A stretch of 64,000 bases of DNA from Anabaena sp. 4-3 (GCF_001597745.1 NZ_LUHJ01000039.1:42546-106545); one strand, 5' to 3'. Shown: positions 41,282 through 51,946, numbered from the stretch's first letter. Notes: generated from the sequence alone by a model not told the origin. Numbers and translations: made by a program.

Positions 41282-41717
41282 ATTCTGGTAGGGTTTTTAA
41301 GAGAGGACTAAAGTCCTTTCTGCGAGACGCTACTTGTAGCTTGCTTCCCCGGAGGGGTACACTACAAACAGCAATTTTTCCGGTGCAGAAAGTAGCATAA
41401 TTAACATGAAGTGGTTAATTAATGAAAAACTCAATTAGATAAAGTTTATCGATTATTAGCCATTGCGAAATTTGACTGTTATATTATCAATACCTTCGCT
41501 CAAATCTGACACCCTAGACGAGTGGGTTTTTTCAACCACGTTCACGGCTACTCGCTGAATTTTTCACAGTAGTAGCCACCGGGTAAGTACCTGATGAGGC
41601 TGTCAGGATTTCCGCCCAAATAGGCAAACTCTGTACGTGTATCTCGATTACCGTCTGTGGATGTTTCACAAATTTGGCGCAGGAATTGATTAGACTAAAC
41701 CATTATTCCGGCTCAAC
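41282..41717. other. Intergenic region with repeat modules and a structured segment
   Basis: 41300-41372 holds dispersed repeats (palindrome GGACTAAAGTCC; TGTAGCTTGCTTCCCC module). 41546-41577 forms a 7-bp hairpin GGCTACT/AGTAGCC, followed by CCTGA/TCAGG (about 41590-41607). The right part could be the leader of the next gene. No family recognised. Confidence 0.4.
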
Positions 41718-42455
41718 ATGGGGAAAGCTGTGCGGATTGATTTACATGGCTTGGAGATTAGTCAAAAGGAACTACAACAATTGACTAATTTACCTGTTAA
41801 TGCTCAACTAATTATCATCATTAATCCTTTAAAAAATTTAATTAAGGATATTCTCAAAAAACTCAAAGGTTCGGAAGGTGCTACAGTAATTTTTCTGAGC
41901 TTTTCTATATTTGTTTTGGGGTATCTGATTTTTGATATTTTCATAAAAATATTCGCCGCTTGGATGACAATACCCTCTTGGTTATTATTAATAATATTAT
42001 GTTTTTTAGGTGGCGGATTTACTCAAGGTTTTTTGTATTATTGGTGGCGCAGTCGGCTAAAATTTACTAAAAATAATCTGACGCATTCTCTGAAAATTCT
42101 TTTAAATGATGTTGTCAGATATAATGCTGTGATTAAAGCAATAGATATTAATGACCAAATCGAAGAGGCTGGTAATGCTGGGGTAAGTATTAAAGAACGA
42201 GAAAAAGTGATTGCTGCCTTAAAGTTGACAAGAGATGATTTAATTAGAGCTTTGAAAACCGAAAGAATCTTACGAGAGAATCAAAATTTTATCCTCAAAA
42301 ATACAGAATTATTTGTGAATAATTTAGCAGCTTTAACCGCGATGCAAGTTACAGAAGAAGCTACAGAACATGGTAGGTTACTCAATGAAGCCTTGCAGAT
42401 TGCTTTAGATGTACAACAAGAAATGAACAGCTTACAGAGTGAATCTCATTCATGA
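41718..42455 (+). CDS. Hypothetical membrane protein with C-terminal coiled coil
   Basis: 245 residues. N-terminal KAVRIDLHGLEISQKELQQL is a soluble strand-helix segment. Two membrane helices follow at about 57-75 (VIFLSFSIFVLGYLIFDIF) and 85-108 (WLLLIILCFLGGGFTQGF). Then a long charged helix (LIRALKTERILRENQNFIL). It could anchor or oligomerise partners at the membrane. Family unknown. Confidence 0.65.
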   Translation: MGKAVRIDLHGLEISQKELQQLTNLPVNAQLIIIINPLKNLIKDILKKLKGSEGATVIFLSFSIFVLGYLIFDIFIKIFAAWMTIPSWLLLIILCFLGGGFTQGFLYYWWRSRLKFTKNNLTHSLKILLNDVVRYNAVIKAIDINDQIEEAGNAGVSIKEREKVIAALKLTRDDLIRALKTERILRENQNFILKNTELFVNNLAALTAMQVTEEATEHGRLLNEALQIALDVQQEMNSLQSESHS

Positions 42456-42565
42456 GGACAATAGTAGATCAGCCAGCACAAAGTCAAGATGTTTTGCCAA
42501 TCTCTTCCAATCCGCAACTAACAGTTTAATATAAAGAAGTGTAAATCAAGCGATCGCCTACAGGC

Positions 42566-43333
42566 ATGGATTGGAAAGAAATTAGAGGTAACTGGGTACT
42601 CATCCCCCCCAAACCCGTCGGTATTATCCATTTCTTGGGAGGTGCGTTTGTCGCTACTGCACCTCACCTGACTTATCGTTGGCTACTCGAACACTTAGCA
42701 GCTAAAGGATATGTCATTATTGCTACGCCTTTTGTGAATACTTTAGATCATATTGCGATCGCTCAATCTGTATTACTCAACTTTGATCGCACTATAGAAC
42801 GACTACACGACTCTGGCGCACTCCGCAAGCTTTACCTTCCCACCTATGGACTCGGACATAGTATGGGGTGTAAACTGCATTTACTCATCGGTAGTCTATT
42901 TCCGGTAGAACGAGCGGGTAATATTTTAATATCCTTTAATAACTATGCCGCTAAGGATGCTATTCCCTTAGTGGAACAGTTCAATTCTACCTTGATGATT
43001 GAATTTACTCCCTCGCCACTGGAAACTAACAAGTTAGTACAGGAACAGTATAATATTCGTCGCAACTTATTAATCAAGTTTAATAACGATAACCTTGATC
43101 AATCAGCAGCTTTAACTAAAATCTTACAAACACGCTTTCCAGAGATGGTGACAACCCAAATCTTACCAGGAACGCACACGACACCGTTAGGTCAAGATAT
43201 TAAATGGCAAACAGGTACATCTTTCACCCCTTGGGATGCTGTGGGACAATGGTTTAAACAAGAAGTATATCGTGACTTAAACCAACTAAAACGCTCTTTA
43301 CTGTTGTGGTTGAATCCCCTCTCAGCACTATAA
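42566..43333 (+). CDS. DUF1350 family alpha/beta-hydrolase-like protein
   Basis: 255 residues. PVGIIHFLGGAFVATAPHLT and YVIIATPFVNTLDHIAIAQ at the start are typical of DUF1350, shared by cyanobacteria and plastid-bearing plants. A nucleophile-elbow-like GHSMGCKLH suggests a serine hydrolase fold. No signal peptide. Its biochemical role is unknown; phototroph-wide conservation suggests a plastid/thylakoid link. Confidence 0.8.
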   Translation: MDWKEIRGNWVLIPPKPVGIIHFLGGAFVATAPHLTYRWLLEHLAAKGYVIIATPFVNTLDHIAIAQSVLLNFDRTIERLHDSGALRKLYLPTYGLGHSMGCKLHLLIGSLFPVERAGNILISFNNYAAKDAIPLVEQFNSTLMIEFTPSPLETNKLVQEQYNIRRNLLIKFNNDNLDQSAALTKILQTRFPEMVTTQILPGTHTTPLGQDIKWQTGTSFTPWDAVGQWFKQEVYRDLNQLKRSLLLWLNPLSAL

Positions 43334-43464
43334 ACTGGCAACGGGGAATCAATTTGATGCCATCCACAGATAATTAGACGTAGTTGAGTATTATCAATAT
43401 TCGTCATAATACTCAACCTATATTTTTATGATTAATTTGTCAGAGATATTTATTAAAACTTTTT

Positions 43465-44601
43465 ATGTTTAAAATCTTAGTTATTGATGATGACTTATCT
43501 ATCCAAACACTACTCAAAAGAATATTGCAAAAACAGGGTTATGAGGTAGTTGCCGCTAGTAACGGTGAGGAAGGCATTACTCAAGCTATGTCTTATCAAC
43601 CTGCATTAATCATTTGTGATTGGATTATGCCAGGGTTGAATGGTTTAGAAGTTTGTAACCGAATTAAGACAGATCCTAAATTATCTACGACTTTTTTTAT
43701 TCTACTCACATCTTTAGATTCGGTAGCTGATCGTGTCAAGGGTTTAGATGCTGGTGCTGATGATTTTATCACTAAACCGATTGAACAACATGAATTGCAA
43801 GCCAGAGTTAGAGCCGGATTGAGACTGCATCAATTAAGTCAAGATTTGCAGAGTCAAAAACTTCGCCTCGAAGCAGAATTTAAAGAAGCAGCAGACTATG
43901 TGCGATCGCTTTTACCTGAACCCATCCGCACACCTTTTACTATTAACTCCTGCTTTATTCCTTCTCAGCAACTAGGTGGCGATTGTTTTGATTACTACTG
44001 GTTAGATGCAGATTCTCTGGCTATATACTTACTAGATGCAGCCGGACATGGACTAAAAGCTACTCTCCCTTCCATTTCCGTGCTAAATTTATTACGTTCC
44101 CGTGCGCTGAAAAATCTCAACTATTATCAACCGAGTGATGTCTTGAAAGGTTTAAATGAAACCTTCCAAATGAATTATCAAAATGACAAATACTTTACTA
44201 TTTGGTATGGAGTTTATAACCGAGTCACACGACAGCTAACTTATGCCAGTGCTGGACATCCACCAGCTATATTAATATCTGGAACATCCCCAACTAGCAC
44301 GGAAGTTCAAATTTTAAGAACTCCTGGTATGCCAGTAGGTATGTTTCCAGAAGCAAAGTATATTGATGCTGATTGTGATGTACCAAAGTCCAGCAGTCTT
44401 TATATTTTTAGTGATGGTGCTTATGAAATCAATCAACCAGATGGCACACTCTGGAGTCTAGACGCTTTTATTCAGATACTCGCCAGTGTACATCATACTG
44501 TTGATTATCAACTTGATCATATATTAAATTATCTCAAGGCTTTGAACTCCAAAGGTACATTTGAAGATGATTTATCAATTTTGCAAATCAAATTTGATTA
44601 A
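43465..44601 (+). CDS. Response regulator with PP2C (SpoIIE/RsbU-type) phosphatase output
   Basis: 378 residues. REC domain 1-125: KILVIDDDLS, phospho-acceptor Asp52 (CDWIMPGLNG), LLTSLDS and ADDFITKPI. A helical linker follows (QDLQSQKLRLEAEFKEAAD). The PP2C domain about 160-378 has metal Asp in QLGGDCFDYY, LLDAAGHG, IFSDGAYEI and FEDDLSILQ. It would dephosphorylate a STAS anti-sigma-antagonist in response to phosphorylation. A STAS gene lies tail-to-tail directly after it, so the pair probably forms one partner-switching module; the anti-sigma kinase is elsewhere. Confidence 0.92.
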   Translation: MFKILVIDDDLSIQTLLKRILQKQGYEVVAASNGEEGITQAMSYQPALIICDWIMPGLNGLEVCNRIKTDPKLSTTFFILLTSLDSVADRVKGLDAGADDFITKPIEQHELQARVRAGLRLHQLSQDLQSQKLRLEAEFKEAADYVRSLLPEPIRTPFTINSCFIPSQQLGGDCFDYYWLDADSLAIYLLDAAGHGLKATLPSISVLNLLRSRALKNLNYYQPSDVLKGLNETFQMNYQNDKYFTIWYGVYNRVTRQLTYASAGHPPAILISGTSPTSTEVQILRTPGMPVGMFPEAKYIDADCDVPKSSSLYIFSDGAYEINQPDGTLWSLDAFIQILASVHHTVDYQLDHILNYLKALNSKGTFEDDLSILQIKFD

Positions 44602-44928
44602 TTAACTTTTAGACAGTATGGCTTGATTAAAGTCATCTTCACTATTAAATATTTCAAAAACTTTATCCATTCCCGTTAGTTCAAATAATATCCTGACTTG
44701 CTGATTAATTGAACAGAGAAATAAATCCGTCCCGGCTGCTTTTAAACTTTTGAAAGCCAACACCAACGCCCCCAAAGCAGAACTATCCATGAAAGTTACT
44801 TCTTGACAATCAACTAAAATAATTTTCGCTCCACTGTCTAGAAGTTGCGTGATACTCTCGCGCAATTCTAAAGAATTTCCAGCATTAATAATTCCGGCAA
44901 GTTTAATGACTTTGACTGGCTGATTCAT
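44602..44928 (-). CDS. STAS-domain anti-sigma-factor antagonist
   Basis: 108 residues, the single-domain SpoIIAA/RsbV type. The regulatory phosphorylation site is Ser49 in FMDSSALGALV. It converges on the PP2C response regulator gene with no bases between the two stops. When dephosphorylated it should bind an anti-sigma kinase and free a sigma factor or another target. Confidence 0.9.
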   Translation of the reverse strand: MNQPVKVIKLAGIINAGNSLELRESITQLLDSGAKIILVDCQEVTFMDSSALGALVLAFKSLKAAGTDLFLCSINQQVRILFELTGMDKVFEIFNSEDDFNQAILSKS

Positions 44929-45287
44929 GGTAGTTTTAACAAAAATCTAGTTAGATGGCAAACTAACGTTGCCAACATTATATAGCAACAAGTATCTTTT
45001 AGGGGTAAAAATTCAACTAGATCAAGATTTAGATGGATGATAAAATTTTGTCTATAATTTTAACTAATATCCCACATCTATTACTATTGTAAAATTATAT
45101 TGACATACAATTTTCATCAGCATCAATAAGTTGTCATGAAAGTAGATGAAGTAAGAGCTATCAACATAACTTAAATTCAAAAAATAATTTTGTATCCTTT
45201 GTGCCAAAAACCTATTTTTCCCCACCAGCTATCCTAAAACCTACAAAAAATTAATAGTTGACTTCGCCAAATCCCCACCCCCAATAT
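44929..45287. other. Intergenic region, AT-rich
   Basis: About 360 bp upstream of the STAS gene and downstream of the HTH-GrpE gene. No ORF, repeat family or RNA structure that I can support. It must contain the STAS promoter. Confidence 0.5.
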
Positions 45288-45962
45288 TTACAAAATAGGA
45301 CTGACTTTAGCTCTATAAAGTAACTTATCACCTTGTAGGTAGCCTGTATAGCGAACCTTGACTATTTCGCCTGGCTGTGCGCTGCCTTCCAGTAATTGAT
45401 GCAGTTGGGGATTGTAGGGTAGTTCTGCTCCTACGGGTGCGATCGCCTGCACTCCCCAGGCTTGTAATAATTTTTCTAAAGGTTTTTGTACTAAGGGTAA
45501 AATTTTGACGGCTGTTAGTTCCGGGTTCTCTTGCGCTTTGACTGCTGCTGTCGGCCATTGTAACAATAAAGACTCCAGTAGTTGCAAGCTCGATTGCTGG
45601 AATTCTTGCAGTAATCTTTCTCGCTGTTGCTGGAGTTGTAATTGCGATCGCTCGTATTCTTGTTTTAAATCAGCGATTTCTTGGGGACTGGGAACTGAGG
45701 AGTGATGATTTTGTCCTGCTGGTACGCTTGATACTTGATACTCAGGACTCAACACTAAAAAACTGGCTACTAATTCGCTCAAAGGTATCTGTAAGACTTG
45801 CGATAGCTTCAGTAATACATCCAACCGCATCTGCTCTAGTTTCCCCTGTCGTAGCCGCAATATTTGCCGTTCAGAAACACCAGCAGCACGACTCAGGGCT
45901 TTAAAACTAGAAATACCTACCTGCTGCATTAAGTTTTGCAGCTTTTGATTGTAATCGGACAT
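45288..45962 (-). CDS. XRE-type HTH fused to a GrpE-like domain
   Basis: 224 residues. Residues 12-65 are an XRE/Cro HTH (FKALSRAAGVSERQILRLRQ, then LLKLSQVLQIPLSEL). A coiled coil at about 92-130 (LKQEYERSQLQLQQQRERLL) and the C-terminal part (ILPLVQKPLEKLLQAWGVQA, YNPQLHQLLEGSAQPGEIVK, VRYTGYLQGDKLLYRAKVSP) follow the GrpE plan of long helix plus beta head. It may couple DNA binding to DnaK nucleotide exchange, or be a GrpE-derived regulator. It lies 86 bp downstream of dps on the same strand. Confidence 0.8.
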   Translation of the reverse strand: MSDYNQKLQNLMQQVGISSFKALSRAAGVSERQILRLRQGKLEQMRLDVLLKLSQVLQIPLSELVASFLVLSPEYQVSSVPAGQNHHSSVPSPQEIADLKQEYERSQLQLQQQRERLLQEFQQSSLQLLESLLLQWPTAAVKAQENPELTAVKILPLVQKPLEKLLQAWGVQAIAPVGAELPYNPQLHQLLEGSAQPGEIVKVRYTGYLQGDKLLYRAKVSPIL

Positions 45963-46048
45963 AGGAGATTGGGAATTGGGGAATGGGAACTAGGTATTCA
46001 GAATAAATTCTATCTTGTCTGCCTCATCCCCCTAATTTCCCCTACTCC

Positions 46049-46540
46049 CTATTCTTCCAATAAACTTCTCAACATCCAAGCGGTTTTTTCATGTACTTGC
46101 ATCCGTTGAGTTAATAAGTCGGCGGTGGGTTCGTCGTTCACTTCGTCAACCACAGGAAAAATTGAGCGTGCAGTGCGAACTACCGATTCTTGTCCTTCCA
46201 CTAGCAAGCGAATCATGTCTTTAGCTTTAGGTACACCCGGAGTTTCGGGAATGGAACTGAGTTTGACATATTCGCTGTAAGTTCCTGGCGCGGGATAACC
46301 CAAGGCTCTAATTCTCTCAGCAATTAAGTCAACAGCTAAGGCTAATTCTGTATACTGGGTCTCAAACATCAGATGTAGTGTTTGGAACATTGGCCCGGTA
46401 ACGTTCCAGTGGAAATTATGAGTTTTGAGATAAAGTGTATACGTGTCAGCTAGCAACCGAGACAAACCCTCAGCAATTTTCGCCCTGCTGTCTTCATCTA
46501 TGCCAATATTGATATTTTTAATTGTGGCTTCAGGTGACAT
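46049..46540 (-). CDS. dps: Dps-family DNA-protection/ferritin-like protein
   Basis: 163 residues, usual length. The ferroxidase site is built between subunits; its motifs are [16 protein letters not shown] and [19 protein letters not shown]. Oxidises Fe(II) with H2O2 and stores it in a dodecameric shell, protecting DNA. It is downstream of sulfiredoxin and upstream of the HTH-GrpE gene, all on the minus strand, forming a peroxide-stress neighbourhood. The ribosome binding site AGGAGAAAAATC precedes the ATG. Confidence 0.93.
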   Translation of the reverse strand: MSPEATIKNINIGIDEDSRAKIAEGLSRLLADTYTLYLKTHNFHWNVTGPMFQTLHLMFETQYTELALAVDLIAERIRALGYPAPGTYSEYVKLSSIPETPGVPKAKDMIRLLVEGQESVVRTARSIFPVVDEVNDEPTADLLTQRMQVHEKTAWMLRSLLEE

Positions 46541-46688
46541 GATTTTTCTCCTAATTGAGTAATGATGGATTGGGGATTGGAAGGAAATAGCAGGAATTAG
46601 GTGTGAGATTCAGATTAACCCTTAAAGATTCAGATCAGGATCTGAATATTTCCCCAACCCCCACCCAAGAGTCCCTATTCCCCATGCC

Positions 46689-46952
46689 TTATGCCAAGTG
46701 CATCTTCAATACGCTCCGTGGAGCTTTGCGAATTCTGGCTACAATGGTTTCTTTACCTAAACGTTGGCAAGCTTCATATCTATGGCAACCAGAAAAGCCA
46801 TAATACTGTCCATCTATTTCTAGGACATCTATGGGTTCTTGCTGTCCAATGGCTGCTATTGATTCCATCAAGGCTTGCACTTTGTTGGGATCGTTGCTCC
46901 GGGGCAACGGCCGCCGAATTTGATTTAATGGAATTTCTTGTACCCTAACCAT
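46689..46952 (-). CDS. srxA: Sulfiredoxin
   Basis: 87 residues. ParB/Srx fold with the sulfiredoxin signature FSGCHRYEA, catalytic Cys56. The C-terminus (RLGKETIVARI) also fits. It reduces hyperoxidised 2-Cys peroxiredoxin (sulfinic acid) using ATP. Easily misread as a ParB-like protein; the GCHR motif and short length support Srx. Next to dps, so both peroxide defence genes are together. Confidence 0.88.
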   Translation of the reverse strand: MVRVQEIPLNQIRRPLPRSNDPNKVQALMESIAAIGQQEPIDVLEIDGQYYGFSGCHRYEACQRLGKETIVARIRKAPRSVLKMHLA

Positions 46953-47065
46953 GAGGAGTCAACCCCCTGCATTCTGTTTTGTCTTCTAAGTAAATCATAC
47001 TCATTATGACTACGTTTTGCAACTAATCTGAGAGCAAAAACGGTAAGAGTATTATTGGAGCAATC

Positions 47066-48727
47066 ATGCAACACAAGCAACACACTATCAAGCAATTGCC
47101 ACCAGCCAAAAATACAGTAGGAAAGAAGTTGGCAAAAATTAAATATCCGTTTTACCGTTTTTCCTACACTGTAGTAATGACATTCTGTTTGTTGGGATTG
47201 ACAGGTGCATCAGCGTCGGAGGACAAGGTTAAGGATTTAGAACTGGAAGTTGGGATTGTACAGCGATTTGGTGGGAAAGCGACGGACAAGTTGCAACTAG
47301 AACCGACCACAGGCGATCGCTTAAAATTAGAGTTTCAAGAGGGTGGCAAAGAGCAAATTATTTTTACTCAAAACCCGGTGAAGCTAGAAACAGTGATGCA
47401 AGCTGTACCCCAACCAGAAATTGCAGAGGTGTTGGTTTTAGGGACGTATAGCACCTACGAAACTGCTGAAGATAGTGCTAACCAGTGGCGCAAACAGGGG
47501 TTAAAGGTAGAAATTGCCCAGCCACATCGTTGGCAAGTTTGGGCGAAACGGGATGTTTACGATACTCATTTACTGCGGCGTTTGTTGTTGCAAAGCGTAC
47601 AAGCTCAGGGGCATAAAACGGCTTATGTTGACACCCAGGTTTTATCTCAAGTACCGCGAGTTAGTTGGGTAGTAGATGGCAACCGCTACAGCCCCAAAAA
47701 TGTCGAGGTGAGTACAATCAAAAATTTAATTCGGGTGAAAAAAGGCGAGAAACTCGATAAAAACAGAGTTTATGCCGGCAGAATAGATTTTCAGCCCAAT
47801 GCCTATGGGACGTATACTTTAGTTAATCAAGTACCTTTAGAAACTTATTTGCGCGGTGTTGTTCCCCACGAAATAGGTACCACAGCCCCGAAAGCTTCCC
47901 TAGAAGCACAAGCAATTTTGGCACGGACTTACGCTTTAAGAAATTTACATAGATTTGCGGTTGACAACTACCAGTTGTGTGCAACCACCCATTGTCAAGT
48001 TTATTATGGCCTGTCTGGAAGCCATCCCAGAACCGATCAGGCGATCGCTGCCACCAGAGGCCAGGTACTCACCTATAATAATCAGCTAGCGGATGCCCTT
48101 TATTCTTCGACTACTGGCGGTGTAACTGCTTACTTTAGTGATGTGTGGAACGGAGAGGATCGTCCTTATTTACGCCCTGTAGTCGATAAACCCCATAATT
48201 CCTGGGACTTATCAAAGCAGAGTCTCGCAGACGAAAAAAACTTTCGAGAGTTTATTAACTTGAGACAAGGATTTAACGAAAGCACCTGGAATGTGTTTCG
48301 CTGGTCTAAAGAAACACCTTTAAATGAGATTATCGAACATTTGCAGAAATTTTTACGCGCTAAAAACCGCCCTTATGCCAACTTTCAGACTATTGAATCT
48401 ATGGCTATTACTAAGCGTAGTCCCAGTGGACGCATTCTCGAACTGGCGGTAAAAACTGAGCTTGGCATATTTACACTACAAAAAGACGAAGTGCGTAGTG
48501 CCTTTGCTGCACCTACCAGTACATTTTTTTATATCGAGCCACTCAACAAAGGTAAATCAGAGTTATGGGGATTCGCTTTTATTGGCGGTGGTTTAGGACA
48601 CGGTGTAGGCTTAAGTCAGACTGGCGCGCAAAATTTAGCCAAGTTAGGTTGGTCTACTGACAGAATTTTGCAGTTTTATTATCCTGGAACGCAAATTAAA
48701 CTGCTGAATGAGGAAATTAAATTTTGA
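47066..48727 (+). CDS. SpoIID/LytB-domain protein
   Basis: 553 residues. N-terminal signal or anchor (VVMTFCLLGLTGASASE). A SPOR-like segment at about 130-165 (VLVLGTYSTYETAEDSANQW). The SpoIID domain runs from about 245: YAGRIDFQPNAYGTYTLV, LETYLRGVVPHEIGTTAP, LEAQAILARTYAL, CQVYYGLSG, and GGLGHGVGLSQTGAQNLAKL at the end. Members are amidase-enhancer or lytic transglycosylase proteins acting on peptidoglycan outside the membrane. Divergent from srxA. Confidence 0.9.
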   Translation: MQHKQHTIKQLPPAKNTVGKKLAKIKYPFYRFSYTVVMTFCLLGLTGASASEDKVKDLELEVGIVQRFGGKATDKLQLEPTTGDRLKLEFQEGGKEQIIFTQNPVKLETVMQAVPQPEIAEVLVLGTYSTYETAEDSANQWRKQGLKVEIAQPHRWQVWAKRDVYDTHLLRRLLLQSVQAQGHKTAYVDTQVLSQVPRVSWVVDGNRYSPKNVEVSTIKNLIRVKKGEKLDKNRVYAGRIDFQPNAYGTYTLVNQVPLETYLRGVVPHEIGTTAPKASLEAQAILARTYALRNLHRFAVDNYQLCATTHCQVYYGLSGSHPRTDQAIAATRGQVLTYNNQLADALYSSTTGGVTAYFSDVWNGEDRPYLRPVVDKPHNSWDLSKQSLADEKNFREFINLRQGFNESTWNVFRWSKETPLNEIIEHLQKFLRAKNRPYANFQTIESMAITKRSPSGRILELAVKTELGIFTLQKDEVRSAFAAPTSTFFYIEPLNKGKSELWGFAFIGGGLGHGVGLSQTGAQNLAKLGWSTDRILQFYYPGTQIKLLNEEIKF

Positions 48728-48789
48728 AGAATCCCCGCCCTTTAAGGGCGGAGATTGTCAATCTGGTTAATTATTGAGATGTCTCACTC

Positions 48790-49235
<446 letters not shown>

Positions 49236-49524
49236 ACCATCATTAGTAATGAGATTGAGTTACTGAATAACAATAAGTTTTTTTTATGGTTATAGTGATT
49301 CTCGAATGCTGTTATGGAAAAAACTAATATTGAGAAATTGACACCAGTTTTTTTCGATATTTTCTCCTGCTTTCGCCCCGAAAATTACCCTTTCGACAGT
49401 TTCACCAGATTCAGGAGCTTCAGAAGTTCAGGGTAGTAGCTAGTGAATCCTTTGCTCAATATCATTAAAATTGGATGTGGAGTCAGAATTCCTGACTCCG
49501 GTCATTGATGAAGATGTCTAACTC

Positions 49525-49968
<444 letters not shown>

Positions 49969-50185
49969 CCATCACGATTAGTAATGAGATTTAGTTATGA
50001 GATAATAATAAGTTTTTTTTATATAGTGGGAGAATCTCAAGTGTTACTATAATAAAAACATATAATTTAAAATAATAACATAATTTTTTTAGATAATTTC
50101 TCTGGTGTTCGCGCCAGAGGTTTACCGTTGAGGCAGCTTCAGAAGCTTCAAGAGGTGAGGATTTAGGTATAATTCAGAGGCAGCT

Positions 50186-51175
50186 TTGGGAAAAACAACA
50201 GTGCGTGTGGGTTTAGTTGGTACTGGATATGCAGCAAAACTACGAGCAGAGTCTTTAGTACAAGATGAGCGATCGCATTTAGTGGCTGTGGTGGGTAATA
50301 CACCGGAAAAAACCCAGAGTTTTGCTCAAAACTACCAGGCTGAGGTGGTGGCTAATTGGCAAGATTTAGTACAACGAGCAGACTTAGATTTGGTAATCAT
50401 CTCCACAATTAACAGTGAGCATGGAGCGATCGCTCGTGCTGCACTTTTAGCAGGGAAACACGTAGTTGTAGAATATCCCTTATCCGTAGATGTCGCAGAA
50501 GCAGAAGCCCTAATTGCTTTAGCAAAAACACAGCAAAAATTACTCCACGTTGAACATATTGAACTGTTAGGCGGCTTGCATCAAGCTTTAAAGCAAAACT
50601 TAGACAAAGTTGGTAATTTATTTTACGTACGATACAGCACCATCAACCCCCAAAATCCTGCACCCCGCAAATGGACATATCATCATGAAATGTTCGGTTT
50701 TCCCTTGATTGGGGCGTTATCTCGCTTACATCGACTCACAGATTTATTTGGTGAAGTTTTCTCAGTTAACTGTCATCAAAGATACTGGGAAACCGAACCA
50801 GACTATTACCAAACTTGCTTTTGTACAACTCAACTGTGCTTTAAAAGTGGTTTGTTAGCACAGGTGATTTATGGCAAAGGCGAAAGTTTATGGCAGTATG
50901 AACGAAAATTTGAAGTTCATGGTGAAAATGGTGGTTTAATTTTTGATGGGGATACAGGATTTTTTATCCAGGCTGGAGAAACCACACCCATAGAAGTAGG
51001 AACTCGTCGCGGCTTATTCGCCAAAGATACTACGATGGTGTTAGATCATCTCTATGATGGTACGCCGTTATATGTCACTCCAGAGGAAAGTTTATATACT
51101 TTAAAAGTTGCTGATGCTGCCCAAAGAGCCGCACAGACTGGTTTAACGATATTTTGTGACAGATACTTTCAATAA
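50186..51175 (+). CDS. bvdR: Biliverdin reductase (BvdR type, Gfo/Idh/MocA fold)
   Basis: 329 residues. NAD(P)-binding VRVGLVGTGYAAKLRAE. Then blocks that match Synechocystis BvdR as I recall it: HGAIARAALLAGKHVVVEYP, LLHVEHIELLGGLHQALKQN, NPAPRKWTYHHEMFGFPL, RRGLF. Reduces biliverdin to bilirubin and has been linked to phycobiliprotein status. TTG start at 50186 supported by AGAGG five bases upstream; a GTG at 50201 is the alternative. Six bp from map, so probably co-transcribed. Confidence 0.88.
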   Translation: MGKTTVRVGLVGTGYAAKLRAESLVQDERSHLVAVVGNTPEKTQSFAQNYQAEVVANWQDLVQRADLDLVIISTINSEHGAIARAALLAGKHVVVEYPLSVDVAEAEALIALAKTQQKLLHVEHIELLGGLHQALKQNLDKVGNLFYVRYSTINPQNPAPRKWTYHHEMFGFPLIGALSRLHRLTDLFGEVFSVNCHQRYWETEPDYYQTCFCTTQLCFKSGLLAQVIYGKGESLWQYERKFEVHGENGGLIFDGDTGFFIQAGETTPIEVGTRRGLFAKDTTMVLDHLYDGTPLYVTPEESLYTLKVADAAQRAAQTGLTIFCDRYFQ

Positions 51176-51181
51176 AAGTTC

Positions 51182-51946
51182 ATGACAACCGAGCCAATCG
51201 TTATTTTATCCCAACGAGAAATAGACAAAATGCGGCAAGCAGGAAGCTTGGCAGCTAAACTATTACAGCATCTTGAGCCAATGGTTAAGCCAGGGGTGAC
51301 AACTCTGGAACTCAACGATGAGGCGGAACGTTGGACACAAGCACAGGGAGCAAAAAGCGCGCCTTTAGGTTACAGGGGTTTTCCTAAGTCAATTTGTACC
51401 AGTATCAATGAAGTCATCTGTCATGGCATTCCCAATGCTAAACAGGTTCTCAAAGAAGGCGATATTATTAACATTGATGTGACACCAATTGTGGACGGCT
51501 ACCACGGTGACACATCTAAGACTTTTATTGTGGGTGATGCTGCGCCAAAGGTACAAAAACTGGTAGAAGTTACCGAAAAGTGTCTTTACTTAGGTATTTC
51601 CGAGGTAAAACCAGGGGCGCGAGTTGGTGATATTGGCGCAGCTATTCAAGAGTATGCAGAAGCGCAGGGTTTTTCTGTGGTGCGTGATTTTGTCGGACAT
51701 GGTATTAACCGTATTTTTCATACAGCCCCGGATATTCCCCACTATGGAACAAGGGGGAAAGGTAAGCGTTTGCGTCCGGGTATGGTGTTTACTATTGAGC
51801 CGATGATTAATGAAGGTACTTATGAGGTGGAGATGTTGAGTGATGGTTGGACAGCAGTAACGCGCGATCGCAAATTATCGGCTCAGTTTGAGCATACTGT
51901 GGTTGTTACTGAGGATGGGGTGGAAATTTTGACGCAGGCTAATTGA
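51182..51946 (+). CDS. map: Methionine aminopeptidase, type I
   Basis: 254 residues without the N-terminal zinc-finger extension. Metal ligands in IDVTPIVDGYHGDTSKTF (two Asp), FVGHGINRIFH (His), TIEPMINEG (Glu) and SAQFEHTVVVT (Glu). Removes the initiator Met from nascent proteins. Starts 6 bp after bvdR. Confidence 0.96.
   Translation: MTTEPIVILSQREIDKMRQAGSLAAKLLQHLEPMVKPGVTTLELNDEAERWTQAQGAKSAPLGYRGFPKSICTSINEVICHGIPNAKQVLKEGDIINIDVTPIVDGYHGDTSKTFIVGDAAPKVQKLVEVTEKCLYLGISEVKPGARVGDIGAAIQEYAEAQGFSVVRDFVGHGINRIFHTAPDIPHYGTRGKGKRLRPGMVFTIEPMINEGTYEVEMLSDGWTAVTRDRKLSAQFEHTVVVTEDGVEILTQAN

Noticed and set aside
41591-41597. CTGATGA, the hammerhead ribozyme core sequence
   Set aside because: No GAAA core box or matching stems follow at the required places; chance match.
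46689-46952. ParB-like partition protein
   Set aside because: Length and the GCHR motif with catalytic Cys indicate sulfiredoxin.
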